Positions 7,006-14,071 of a DNA stretch of 24,568 nt are shown piece by piece. The position numbers and the translations under genes are program-made. This DNA comes from a virus: positions 1 to 24,568 of IMG/VR virus record IMGVR_UViG_3300009152_000198, one strand, 5' to 3'. Numbering within the stretch: position 1 is the stretch's first letter; each line of letters starts with the position of its first letter. Below the pieces are notes generated by a model that saw only the letters and a program-made list of their open reading frames with translations, made no database searches and was not told the origin of the DNA.

Positions 7006-7965
7006 ATGTCAACGATTTATGTTGAGAAGCAGTGCGTCCCAGAGGAGGGAGTTGATGTATTAGTAACGCCAGAAATGGCCGCAAGCTGGAGGGCGCGATT
7101 TCACTATCACGGGCAACGAAGTTTTAGGAAGTGGCACTGCGACAACCTTGCGCGGATGATGCAGCAAGGGCTGTTTCGCCCTAAGACGCAAGTTGCATTC
7201 ATGAAGCACGAGGGGGACTACTTCCTGACAAACGGCCAGCACACTCTTGCGGCCCTGGAAATGTCAGGCGTCCCCCAAGTTCTTTGCGTCACTGTCACAG
7301 AGGCTAACTCTATGGAGGAGGTGGCCGATGACTTTTCTCGCCACGACACGCACTTGACGCGGCGTTTCGGTGACGCGATGGCGGCGCACGACATCCATGA
7401 GTGGCTTGGAGTGACGGTAACTGACCTCCACACCATCTCTGCGGCGTGCGCGTTTTACGCGTCCGTAAAGGGCGAAGTCAATGTGAGGTCTGTTTCCATG
7501 ATGACGCACGATCAAAAGATGGAAATCGTCCGAAGGCACGGAAGGATGGGCGTCACTTCCATCAGTTACTTTACTGGGTCTGGGAACAGAAAGGCGTTCG
7601 TGCGACGCGCTGTGCTGTCGTGTGCGATGGCTTGCACTTATGAGTCAGATAAGGCAGAGGATTTCTATCGTGCAATGGCGATGGACGATGGACTTCGGCA
7701 GGGCGACCCTAGAAAAACTTTGCTTGAATGGCTCAAGGAGCACAACACGCAAGGCGCAGGGAGGTCTGTGGCTAATGGAGTAAAGACGGCCGCCGAGCAT
7801 GAGTTCGTGAAGGCGGTTTCTGTAGCGTGGAATGCTTGGGTTGCCGGCCGCGACCTGAAGATCATTCGCGTGAACTTCGACGCCCGCGTAGCGGCTTTCG
7901 ACCACGTTGGAGAACTTCTGGTTCGTCGGCAGATTGCGTCCAAGGGTCCGTCGTCTGGGTCGTGA
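7006..7965 (+). CDS. ParB-like / DGQH-type protein (NGQH motif)
   Basis: A 319-residue protein. ATG 7006 is preferred over 6994 because GGAG lies 6 nt upstream of it. Residues about 15-130 resemble a ParB-like fold with the signature NGQHTLAA (76-83), which corresponds to the DGQHR motif of DndB-like and phage ParB-like proteins. A His/Asp-rich segment follows (DDFSRHDTHLTRRFGD). The gene is visibly less GC-rich than its neighbours and uses A/T-ending codons, suggesting separate acquisition. It is the second ParB-fold-type gene of the window. A role in DNA modification or nucleotide binding is possible but unproven. Confidence 0.65.
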   Translation: MSTIYVEKQCVPEEGVDVLVTPEMAASWRARFHYHGQRSFRKWHCDNLARMMQQGLFRPKTQVAFMKHEGDYFLTNGQHTLAALEMSGVPQVLCVTVTEANSMEEVADDFSRHDTHLTRRFGDAMAAHDIHEWLGVTVTDLHTISAACAFYASVKGEVNVRSVSMMTHDQKMEIVRRHGRMGVTSISYFTGSGNRKAFVRRAVLSCAMACTYESDKAEDFYRAMAMDDGLRQGDPRKTLLEWLKEHNTQGAGRSVANGVKTAAEHEFVKAVSVAWNAWVAGRDLKIIRVNFDARVAAFDHVGELLVRRQIASKGPSSGS

Positions 7966-7973
7966 CATTATCG

Positions 7974-8016
7974 CCGCCCCGTGATAGGCACGAAGCAGCT
8001 TCGACGCTGCGGGCGG
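7974..8016. other. Nested hairpin after the NGQH gene
   Basis: CCGCCC (7974-7979) pairs with GGGCGG (8011-8016), enclosing GCAGC-TTCGAC-GCTGC (7995-8010). There is no T-run downstream. It may be a weak terminator or a processing structure between two transcription units. Confidence 0.35.
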
Positions 8017-8030
8017 AATGAAAGAAACCA

Positions 8031-8348
8031 ATGCCACCAGCCGACCCATTCGACGACCTCCGCCTCATGATCGAAATCGCCGACCCACTAGACCTTGAGC
8101 TGCGGCACCCTGCCGCAGGCAACAAGTGGTCGGCGGACCTGATGCCGAAGTCCGCAGCCCGCCCGGCGATCGGCGTGCAGGGGCGGATCCTCGACGCGAT
8201 GGACGACGAACGGATCACCAGGCGGCAGGCGTCGATGCTGCTCGACCTGGTGCATGAGAGGCTTCGCCCAGGCAAGCCTGGGATGTCGGTGGTGGACGAC
8301 GACGGGAATCTGACGCCGATCAGGATTGGAGGTTCCGATGGCGGGTGA
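8031..8348 (+). CDS. Small hypothetical protein upstream of the replication gene
   Basis: A 105-residue protein with helical segments (DDLRLMIEIADPLDLEL; RRQASMLLDLVHERLRPG) and an acidic C-terminus. Its 3' end overlaps the next gene by 11 nt and carries that gene's ribosome-binding site, implying coupling. The start ATG 8031 lacks a clear Shine-Dalgarno. No family is recognised; a helper of replication initiation is possible. Confidence 0.6.
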   Translation: MPPADPFDDLRLMIEIADPLDLELRHPAAGNKWSADLMPKSAARPAIGVQGRILDAMDDERITRRQASMLLDLVHERLRPGKPGMSVVDDDGNLTPIRIGGSDGG

Positions 8349-9261
8349 ATGGCTGGCAATCGACATCGGGCTGCCGGAGAAGCCGGAGACCCAGGAGTTG
8401 ATCGACCTCACCGGCGAGCCGGTGGAGGTGGTCTGCTACCGGCTCTGGCGGCTTTGGGGGTGGGCCTCGATGAACACGGTAGACGGGGTGGCCCGCATGA
8501 CCGTGCCGCGGCTGGTCAGGACATGCGGCGGGGACGATGCCTTCTGGCGGGCCGTCCAGGCCGTCGGGTGGCTGGAAATCAACGAGGCTATGGCGACCGT
8601 CGCTATCCCAGGATGGGATCGCCGGTTTAGCCAAGCTGCCAAGGCGAGACTCCAGGAATCCGACCGGAAACGGGCCTACGAAAGCCGAAATCCCGGGCGA
8701 AAACAGCCGTCTGCACCTTCCGACGCACCACCGTCGGAACCTCCCGACGGGGCACCGTCGGACGCTCCGACGGCTCAGAGTCGCAGAGGAGAGGAGAGGA
8801 GAGGAGAAGTTCCCCCTCCTCCGCGCGAGGCTTCGCAGGACCGGCCGGCAGGGCAGGACGGGTGGCCGACCCTCCTGGACGCCTGGAACCGTGGGTGCGG
8901 CAAGGCGTGGCGGACGCCGGCAAACCCACCAGACAACGCCCTGGACCGCCTCCGTGAGCCCGGCTGGCTTGAGGAAGCCCTAGCGGCGATCGAGCACCTG
9001 CCGCGGTGCAAGTTCTTTCAAACCGCCGTCACCCTCCCGCAGCTCGTCTCCAAGCCGGGCTTCGCCAGGGACGTGGCAGGCGGCAAGTACGACGACGTGA
9101 CCAAGCCACGGGCCGGGCCACGGTCTGCCGGCACAGACGACCGCCGCTCCGCCGCCGAAGCCGCTGCCGACTGGAAGCGGTCAGCCGAAGACCCGGAGGT
9201 TGCCCGCCGCCGGGCTGAGTACCTAGCGACAAAGGCACGAAAGTCTGGAGGTGCAGCATGA
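8338..9261 (+). CDS. Replication initiator / helicase-loader-like protein
   Basis: A 307-residue protein. ATG 8338 is chosen because GGAGG sits at 8328-8332; an in-frame TTG at 8326 is less likely. Residues 1-100 look like a phage replication-protein winged helix (RLWRLWGWASMNTVDGVARM, then a DDAFWRAVQAVGWLEI segment). Residues about 120-165 are a Pro/Ser/Asp linker with PSDA-type repeats and an RRGEERRGE stretch. The C-terminal part includes FFQTAVTLPQLV and a GKYDD ending, like the C-terminal module of phage initiators that contact helicase. The linker-encoding DNA carries iteron-like repeats, as in lambda gene O. Confidence 0.6.
   Translation: MAGEWLAIDIGLPEKPETQELIDLTGEPVEVVCYRLWRLWGWASMNTVDGVARMTVPRLVRTCGGDDAFWRAVQAVGWLEINEAMATVAIPGWDRRFSQAAKARLQESDRKRAYESRNPGRKQPSAPSDAPPSEPPDGAPSDAPTAQSRRGEERRGEVPPPPREASQDRPAGQDGWPTLLDAWNRGCGKAWRTPANPPDNALDRLREPGWLEEALAAIEHLPRCKFFQTAVTLPQLVSKPGFARDVAGGKYDDVTKPRAGPRSAGTDDRRSAAEAAADWKRSAEDPEVARRRAEYLATKARKSGGAA
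8719..8810. other. Candidate replication origin: 12-bp-spaced repeats plus purine tract
   Basis: Copies of CCGTCGGA or its complement occur at 8719-8726 (7/8), 8731-8738, 8743-8750 (7/8), 8755-8762 and 8766-8773, spaced 12, 12, 12 and 11 bp with alternating orientation. The last two form a perfect 8-bp stem with a 3-nt loop. A pure purine stretch of AGAGG repeats follows at 8785-8809. Lambda-type origins lie inside the initiator gene as iterons next to a strand-asymmetric tract. The repeats also encode PSDA-like peptide repeats, so a protein-level explanation is possible. Confidence 0.4.
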
Positions 9262-9539
9262 CCTCCAAACTCTCCGCCGCCTCGATCCTCGCCACCCGCT
9301 ACCGCGGCACCACCGAGAAGCAACGCCGGCTCCTCGGAGTATTTCGCAGGCTCCTGGACGCCAGGGGCTACCCGCCCACGTTCCGGGAGATCGCCGCGGC
9401 TGCCGGCACCAACGTCGGCGACGTGGCGGCGAAGTTCCTGCGGATGCGGCGTGATGGGGTGGTTTCTTGGGTTGACGGAAAAGCTAGGGCGGTGACGATC
9501 GTCAAGGAGGTTCAGCATGGGCCTACTGATCGGCATTGA
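9258..9539 (+). CDS. LexA-type winged helix-turn-helix protein without peptidase domain
   Basis: A 93-residue protein. Residues about 20-75 (RRLLGVFRRLLDARGYPPTF, REIAAAAGTNVGDVAAKFLRM) match the N-terminal DNA-binding domain of LexA, including the GYPPTFREIA core. The C-terminal autoprotease of LexA (about 130 residues) is absent, so it cannot self-cleave. It starts with an ATGA overlap and ends 23 nt inside the RuvC-like gene. It may act as a repressor or as a competitor at SOS-like operators; this is inference. Confidence 0.7.
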   Translation: MTSKLSAASILATRYRGTTEKQRRLLGVFRRLLDARGYPPTFREIAAAAGTNVGDVAAKFLRMRRDGVVSWVDGKARAVTIVKEVQHGPTDRH

Positions 9540-10011
9540 CCCAGGGCTATCCGGTGCGATCGCCGTCGTCGGCGACGGCCGTATCGCGTGCCGGGACATG
9601 CCAAACGTCGAGATCAACGGCAAGCGGCGTGTTTGCCCGGTCGGGCTCACGGCTGCCCTGCAGGCGATCCGGGACGAAGGCCACGTCGTCGAAATGGCGA
9701 TCCTTGAGCACGTTCAAGGCGTGCAAGGCACCGGTGCCACGTCCGCCTTCTCGTTCGGGCGCGGCTTCGGGGTCGTCGAGGGCGTGCTGGCCGCACTGTT
9801 CATCCCGCACACGCTCGTGCGTCCGCAATCGTGGACGAAGGCGTTGGGAGTCAGCCGTGACAAAGGCAGCCACCGCGCCGCCGCCTCACGCCTATGGCCG
9901 CAGCACGCCGACCTGTTTGCACGGGTGAAAGACGACGGCAGGGCGGATGCCGCGCTGCTTTGCCACTGGTACACGCTGCGGAGCCGCCATGGCGAAGACT
10001 GCCGCGCCTAA
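9517..10011 (+). CDS. RuvC-fold Holliday junction resolvase
   Basis: A 164-residue protein starting after a GGAGG. It shows the RNase H-like fold signature GIDPGLSGAIA with D8, an acidic residue in ILEHV (E64), the helical GRGFGVVEGV segment and the C-terminal acidic pair in KDDGRADAALL (D140, D144). These are the RuvC catalytic positions. Phage enzymes of this type resolve recombination junctions or branched DNA before packaging, which fits its position directly upstream of the terminase gene that it overlaps by 23 nt. Confidence 0.85.
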   Translation: MGLLIGIDPGLSGAIAVVGDGRIACRDMPNVEINGKRRVCPVGLTAALQAIRDEGHVVEMAILEHVQGVQGTGATSAFSFGRGFGVVEGVLAALFIPHTLVRPQSWTKALGVSRDKGSHRAAASRLWPQHADLFARVKDDGRADAALLCHWYTLRSRHGEDCRA

Positions 10012-12106
10012 CGGCGATGACGACCGGCGGAAAAGACGCCGCGACGCGGAGATTGAGCGGTCCCGCGAACTGCTCCGCCGCGGTGCCGACATTGGCGATA
10101 TTCCGAAGGTGGTGGATGCGGCAAGGCGTGAATCCTGCCGGCTGGACCTTGAGCGTTTCCTGGTGACGTATTTCCCATACTCCACAGGCCTCTCGCCGTT
10201 TTCTGACGACCACAAGCGTGTAATCGGCCGCACGCAGGACTGCGTGCTCCGCGGCGGGCGTTTCGTGAACGCCGTCTACCGAGGTTTTGCGAAGTCAACG
10301 ATCAGCGAGCTGGCACTGCTTTGGGCCATGCTATACGGCCACAAGCGATTCGGCGGAATCTTTGCAGCCGAGTCGGACCTTGCCGCCAAGGCGATCAACT
10401 CGATCCGCACTGAACTGTCCGACAACGACTTGCTCTACGACGACTTTCCGGAGGTCTGCCATGCAGTTCGTGCGTTGGAGGGCAAGGCCCAACGCTGCAA
10501 CTCGCAGACATACGCCGGCAAGCGCACCCACATCGGTTGGAAGAAGGACACGCTGGTGCTGCCGACGATCGAAAGATCGCCTTCGTCCGGTGCGATCATC
10601 ATGTCCCGCGGGCTCACCGGTTCGATCCTCGGCTTGCGGTGGAAGACGCCGGAAGGGCACCAGCTTCGCCCCGATTTCACGATCGTTGACGACCCTCAGA
10701 CCCGTGAGTCGGCCCGGTCGCCTGTCCAGTGCCAAGCACGGCTGGAGATTCTCACGAAGTCCGTGATGAAGCTCGCCGGCCACACGAAGAGCATGGCGTG
10801 CGTCGTCAACGCAACCGTGATCGAGCAAGACGACATGGTGGACCAACTGCTTGACCAGGGCCGCTATCCGGCGTGGCAGGGCGAGCGGATCCCGATGGTC
10901 CGGCAGTTCTCCGACCGCCACGAAGACTTGTGGATGGAACGCTATCGAGAGTTGCGATGCACGTTCGCGAAGGACATTGTTGGCGACCAGGCCCGCGCAC
11001 ACAGGGAGGCAAACGAGTTCTATGCCGCCAACCGCTACGAGATGGACCGTGGCTGCCTGGTCTCATGGGAGTCTTGCTTCGACCCAGACGTTGAAGTGTC
11101 TGCCATCCAACACGCCTACAACGCCCTCATCGACGACGGGCCGGACGTGTTCGCTTCGGAGTTCCAGCAGTCGCCGCTCAAGAACGCAGCAGACTCGTTG
11201 GGTATTTCGCCGGACGAGGCCCGCAGCCGGGCGATCGAAATACCGGCCGGCGTTGTGCCGCGCGGTTGCGACACGCTGACTGCGTTCGTGGACGTGCAGG
11301 AAAAACTCTTGTATTGGGCCGTGGTGGCGTGGGGATCGCAGCTCCGCGGGCACCTCGTGGCCTATGGTGCCTACCCGGAGCAGGGGCGGACGTACTACAC
11401 CCTCCGAGACGCCAAGAAGACGCTGGTGAAGGCTGCCGGCGGCGCTTCGCTCGAGGCTGCGATCCACGCCGGCCTTGAGGCGGTGGCCGCCGCGATCCTC
11501 GGCCGCGAGTTCGCCCGCGAAGACGACGAGGCGGTTCTGCGGGTGGGCCAGGTGTTCGTCGATGCCAACTGGGCACAGACGCAGGGTGTCGTAAGAGACT
11601 TCGCAAGGCGGTCTTCGTACGGCCCGAGGGTGCTGCCGACCCACGGCCGATTCGTCGGTGCTTCCGGTCAGACGATCAGCGACAAGCGTCCGGACAAAGG
11701 CGAGCGAATCGGACACAACTGGCGTACCTCGACGATCGGAAAACAGCGGCACGTCCTATACGACACCAACGCCTGGAAGACGTTCATGGCATCAAGAATC
11801 AAGCTGCCGGCCGGCGATCCACAGGCGTTCACTTTCCACGCCGGCTCGCACGAGATGCTTGTGGAGCACTTGTCTTCCGAGGCTCCTGTCAGGGTGGAGT
11901 CCAAGATGCGGACGGTTGATGAGTGGAAGCTGATCCCGGGCAGGGACAACCATTGGTGGGACTGCCTTGTTGGTGCTGCAGTAGCGGCCAGTTTCTCCGG
12001 CGTGACTGCGATCGGCGCAGACGTTGTGAAGCCGTTTCGCAGGGTTATTTCCAGGGATGAGATGGCGGCCAAACGAGCGGCCATCATGGCCCAGAAATGG
12101 CGATGA
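9989..12106 (+). CDS. Terminase large subunit (GpA-type packaging motor and nuclease)
   Basis: A 705-residue protein. The ATPase domain has an unusual Walker A region VYRGFAKST (96-104) with F-A in place of the usual Gly before Lys, and Walker B TIVDD (231-235). The nuclease domain has FVDVQ (D435), VFVDANWAQTQ (D525) and a late acidic pair around DNHWWD (D653, D658). These match the RNase H-like nuclease of GpA-family terminases, which cut concatemers and pump DNA into proheads. An ATG at 9989 is preferred over an upstream start at 9947. No separate small terminase gene is recognised next to it. Confidence 0.85.
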   Translation: MAKTAAPNGDDDRRKRRRDAEIERSRELLRRGADIGDIPKVVDAARRESCRLDLERFLVTYFPYSTGLSPFSDDHKRVIGRTQDCVLRGGRFVNAVYRGFAKSTISELALLWAMLYGHKRFGGIFAAESDLAAKAINSIRTELSDNDLLYDDFPEVCHAVRALEGKAQRCNSQTYAGKRTHIGWKKDTLVLPTIERSPSSGAIIMSRGLTGSILGLRWKTPEGHQLRPDFTIVDDPQTRESARSPVQCQARLEILTKSVMKLAGHTKSMACVVNATVIEQDDMVDQLLDQGRYPAWQGERIPMVRQFSDRHEDLWMERYRELRCTFAKDIVGDQARAHREANEFYAANRYEMDRGCLVSWESCFDPDVEVSAIQHAYNALIDDGPDVFASEFQQSPLKNAADSLGISPDEARSRAIEIPAGVVPRGCDTLTAFVDVQEKLLYWAVVAWGSQLRGHLVAYGAYPEQGRTYYTLRDAKKTLVKAAGGASLEAAIHAGLEAVAAAILGREFAREDDEAVLRVGQVFVDANWAQTQGVVRDFARRSSYGPRVLPTHGRFVGASGQTISDKRPDKGERIGHNWRTSTIGKQRHVLYDTNAWKTFMASRIKLPAGDPQAFTFHAGSHEMLVEHLSSEAPVRVESKMRTVDEWKLIPGRDNHWWDCLVGAAVAASFSGVTAIGADVVKPFRRVISRDEMAAKRAAIMAQKWR

Positions 12107-12220
12107 AATCTGGGTTGACGGCAAAGTAGTTTCATGGAGATTCACCGTAATGGCTTTTGATTGCGACAGGATCGCCGTAAGAGTTTTGGTCGCCTGGTAA
12201 GACTTTTTCTGTTGGCAACA

Positions 12221-12490
12221 ATGCTCAAAAATGATGAACAATCCGAGCCTGATTTGCTGCCGGTGCTTCGCACTCTGGCCGACGGCGTGCGCGGAATGGG
12301 CCTGGGCGACCCCGATTGCGGCGAGCGCATAGAGGCAAGCGATGTTGTGCGGTGGGCCGCCACGGAGATTGAACGCCTGCGGATGTCACGCGAGGAGCGC
12401 GAGGCGATCCATTGGTTGCTTGGCGACGTTGCCGCCATCACTAAGCCGCCAGAGGGCACGCTGCTTGGACTACTGGAGCGGACGAAGTGA
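12221..12490 (+). CDS. Small acidic protein, paralogue A1 (VRGMGLGDP family)
   Basis: From ATG 12221 this gives 89 residues; an upstream TTG at 12161 would add a poor-quality extension. The core LRTLADGVRGMGLGDPD, then IEASDVVRWAATEIERLR, is nearly the same as the protein at 13297-13614, down to closely matching codons. An amphipathic helical tail follows. The function is unknown. It overlaps the DUF551-type gene by GTGA. The two genes may travel as one two-gene cassette, or this gene may be phage-native at the left edge of the array. Confidence 0.6.
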   Translation: MLKNDEQSEPDLLPVLRTLADGVRGMGLGDPDCGERIEASDVVRWAATEIERLRMSREEREAIHWLLGDVAAITKPPEGTLLGLLERTK

Positions 12491-12864
12491 GAATCGACCC
12501 TGACACCTGCCGCGACCCCGACATGCTCGCGGCTGAGGTGCGGCGATTGCAGGGCGTAATCGCCGCAGCGGCCCCCACGCTCACCGACGAGGAGCGGCCT
12601 TTTGCGGAGCCCCGAACGTATTTCAAAACAGATGGAAAGCGACTGATTGCGAATATGAGCGGGGAGTGGATTCCCGTGTCGGAGCGGCTGCCGGCCATCG
12701 GCGAGCAAGTGCTTGTGGCGGCGATCGGTCGCGTGGTCACGGCGACGAGACGAGAAGGCTGGTGGAGGCACGAGATCGACACCGGAACACAGACACTCTC
12801 GTTAGGTTGCTGCACCCCTACTCACTGGATGCCGCTCCCGGCCCCGCCCGAGACGAGCAAGTAG
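12487..12864 (+). CDS. DUF551-domain protein, paralogue B1
   Basis: A 125-residue protein. An N-terminal helical stretch (AAEVRRLQGVIAAAAPTL) leads to a DUF551 domain: WIPVSERLPAIGEQVLVA at the start and THWMPLPAPP at the end (about residues 58-122). DUF551 proteins are small, common in phages and of unknown function. A GTG start overlaps the upstream stop. The gene ends immediately before the first attC-like site, typical of a cassette gene. Confidence 0.75.
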   Translation: MRIDPDTCRDPDMLAAEVRRLQGVIAAAAPTLTDEERPFAEPRTYFKTDGKRLIANMSGEWIPVSERLPAIGEQVLVAAIGRVVTATRREGWWRHEIDTGTQTLSLGCCTPTHWMPLPAPPETSK

Positions 12865-12870
12865 CCACAG

Positions 12871-12952
12871 AACACCAGAGATCAGAAGATCGCGACCATG
12901 GAGACTGACAACATGAAAGACGACGCTCGCGATCCTTCTGCATCGCGTGGTT
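12871..12952. other. attC-like recombination site 1
   Basis: AAC 12871-12873; 6-nt spacer; GAT 12880-12882; CAGAAG 12883-12888; ATCGCGA 12889-12895; 31-nt loop; TCGCGAT 12927-12933; bulged C12934; CTTCTG 12935-12940; bulged C12941; ATC 12942-12944; 5-nt spacer; GTT 12950-12952. The predicted crossover lies between G12950 and T12951. The loop contains the ATG (12898) of the next cassette gene. Confidence 0.8.
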
Positions 12953-13260
12953 CGCTGCTGCTGTGTGCGCGAAGTTTGGCCGGCTTGACGGTGTGCGGCC
13001 TCGCGGTGTCATGGCCGCTGCTCGTCGCCATCGGCATAGTGGTTGCGGTGGCAGTCGATCACGGCCCGCATTGGGTTTCAGTCCGCGAGAGGCTCCCGCC
13101 GACCGACGACGGGACACCAGACGCGACGTTTCTGGTTTGGAATCGGACGGATGTAATACAAGCATGGCGGGAGCAGGACGGCAGGTTTACGGGCGTCACT
13201 GGCGAGCATATCCCCCGCGTGACGCACTGGATGGAAATGCCGGAGCCACCTCGCGAGTGA
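12898..13260 (+). CDS. Membrane-anchored DUF551 protein, paralogue B2 (cassette gene)
   Basis: A 120-residue protein. Residues 1-18 come from the loop and right arm of attC-like site 1. From Gly18/Ser19 onward the cassette itself encodes a hydrophobic segment (about 20-53, SLLLCARSLAGLTV to a VAIGIVVAVAV stretch), long enough for one or two membrane helices, followed by a DUF551 domain (WVSVRERLPP to THWMEMPEPP). A second in-frame ATG lies at 12913. Unlike its paralogue at 12487, it carries the membrane segment. The 5' end of this cassette (GTTCGCTGC) is the complement of its 3' end (13264-13272). Confidence 0.75.
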   Translation: METDNMKDDARDPSASRGSLLLCARSLAGLTVCGLAVSWPLLVAIGIVVAVAVDHGPHWVSVRERLPPTDDGTPDATFLVWNRTDVIQAWREQDGRFTGVTGEHIPRVTHWMEMPEPPRE

Positions 13261-13269
13261 TTGGCAGCG

Positions 13270-13351
13270 AACGCGCAGGATCAGGAGCGGCGAGACATGG
13301 ACACTGACAACACCAACCGGGACGCCGAGCCGTCTCTTGCATCCGCTGGTT
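13270..13351. other. attC-like recombination site 2
   Basis: AAC 13270-13272; 6-nt spacer; GAT 13279-13281; CAGGAG 13282-13287; CGGC 13288-13291; loop; GCCG 13329-13332; bulged T13333; CTCTTG 13334-13339 (one G-T wobble); bulged C13340; ATC 13341-13343; 5-nt spacer; GTT 13349-13351. The AGGAG in the left arm lies about 9 nt before the ATG at 13297 and can serve as its Shine-Dalgarno. Confidence 0.8.
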
Positions 13352-13614
13352 CTCACGGCGACACGCTGTCAGTGCTGCGCACGTTGATCGACGGCGTGCG
13401 CGGAATGGGGCTCGGCGACCCCGACCGCGGCGACCGTATCGAGGCGAGCGATGTTGTTCGCTGGGCTGTCGATGAGATCGAACGACTGAGGCTCACCGAC
13501 GCGGAGCGTGGTGTGATATGGACTGTCGCGGAGGCATACGCCGAGAACGACGGCGACCCAGAGTGCGAGCGGATCGCCAGAATCATGCAGGGGCTTTGGC
13601 AACGGACAAGTTGA
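13297..13614 (+). CDS. Small acidic protein, paralogue A2 (VRGMGLGDP family, cassette gene)
   Basis: A 105-residue protein. The first 18 residues (beginning MDTDNTNRDAEPSLASAG) are encoded by attC-like site 2; the rest is cassette sequence. The core VRGMGLGDPDRGDRIEASD, followed by VVRWAVDEIERL, is close to the protein at 12221-12490, while the C-terminal 35 residues (an acidic helix, AEAYAENDGDPECERI) differ. The TGA stop is part of the cassette-end motif TGAGAAC (13612-13618), complementary to the cassette start GTTCTCA (13349-13355). The function is unknown. Confidence 0.75.
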   Translation: MDTDNTNRDAEPSLASAGSHGDTLSVLRTLIDGVRGMGLGDPDRGDRIEASDVVRWAVDEIERLRLTDAERGVIWTVAEAYAENDGDPECERIARIMQGLWQRTS

Positions 13615-13615
13615 G

Positions 13616-13698
13616 AACGCCAAAGATGAGCAGTTGCGGACGCATGAAAAAGCAATCACCAAAAGCGAGCAAGCCGCAATCTGCTCCATCGTGTGGTT
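13616..13698. other. attC-like recombination site 3
   Basis: AAC 13616-13618; 6-nt spacer; GAT 13625-13627; GAGCAG 13628-13633; TTGCGG 13634-13639; loop; CCGCAA 13674-13679; bulged T13680; CTGCTC 13681-13686; bulged C13687; ATC 13688-13690; 5-nt spacer; GTT 13696-13698. An ATG (13644) just past the left arm starts the next cassette gene. Confidence 0.8.
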
Positions 13699-13895
13699 CT
13701 ATCTGCATTCGCTCGTACAAGGACGACGAGCCATGCGGCGGGCATCAGTGCTGCGCGTGCGGAAGGACTTTCTACTGCGGCGAGCGGCACGAGTGCCCGC
13801 CACGGCCCGAGAGGGCAGAGGTGGGCGTTGCCCGCAGGCAGACGTTTGCAGAGCGGCTTTCCGAAGGCATGAAGATGCGGGCATTTAACGAATGA
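13644..13895 (+). CDS. Cys-rich mini-protein (cassette gene)
   Basis: An 83-residue protein. The first 18 residues are basic and Ser/Pro-rich (MKKQSPKASKPQSAPS) and are encoded by attC-like site 3; the cassette encodes the rest. It carries eight cysteines between residues 17 and 52, including CCACGRTFYC and ERHECPP, which looks like a compact zinc-binding knuckle. An upstream in-frame ATG at 13626 is possible. An overlapping frame from 13634 is rejected as less protein-like. The cassette start GTTCTAT (13696-13702) is complementary to its end ATAGAAC (13987-13993). The function is unknown. Confidence 0.55.
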   Translation: MKKQSPKASKPQSAPSCGSICIRSYKDDEPCGGHQCCACGRTFYCGERHECPPRPERAEVGVARRQTFAERLSEGMKMRAFNE

Positions 13896-13990
13896 GGGGC
13901 GACGCATGGCCGACGCCGCAGCCTCGTGCGGATAGGCGAACCGATCGAGCCAAACACGATCGCCGGAATCTGGTACCAGGCAATACATAG

Positions 13991-14071
13991 AACACGGAAG
14001 ATCAACGGCGGCCACCAGAGGACTCACCATGACACATGACGTAGCAGGGCCGTCCGTTGCATCGGCTGGTT
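13991..14071. other. attC-like recombination site 4
   Basis: AAC 13991-13993; 6-nt spacer; GAT 14000-14002; CAACGG 14003-14008; CGGCC 14009-14013; 34-nt loop; GGCCG 14048-14052; bulged T14053; CCGTTG 14054-14059; bulged C14060; ATC 14061-14063; 5-nt spacer; GTT 14069-14071. The loop holds AGAGGA and the ATG (14029) of the HNH gene. Confidence 0.85.

Noticed and set aside
12107-12206. Possible attI site or attC at the left edge of the array
   Set aside because: CGCCTGGT at 12192-12198 resembles the right arm of site 5, but there is no matching left arm and no G|TT at the expected place.
13634-13888. Alternative frame in the Cys-rich cassette
   Set aside because: Arg-rich with no ribosome-binding site; the overlapping Cys-patterned frame has the start phase shared by the other cassettes.
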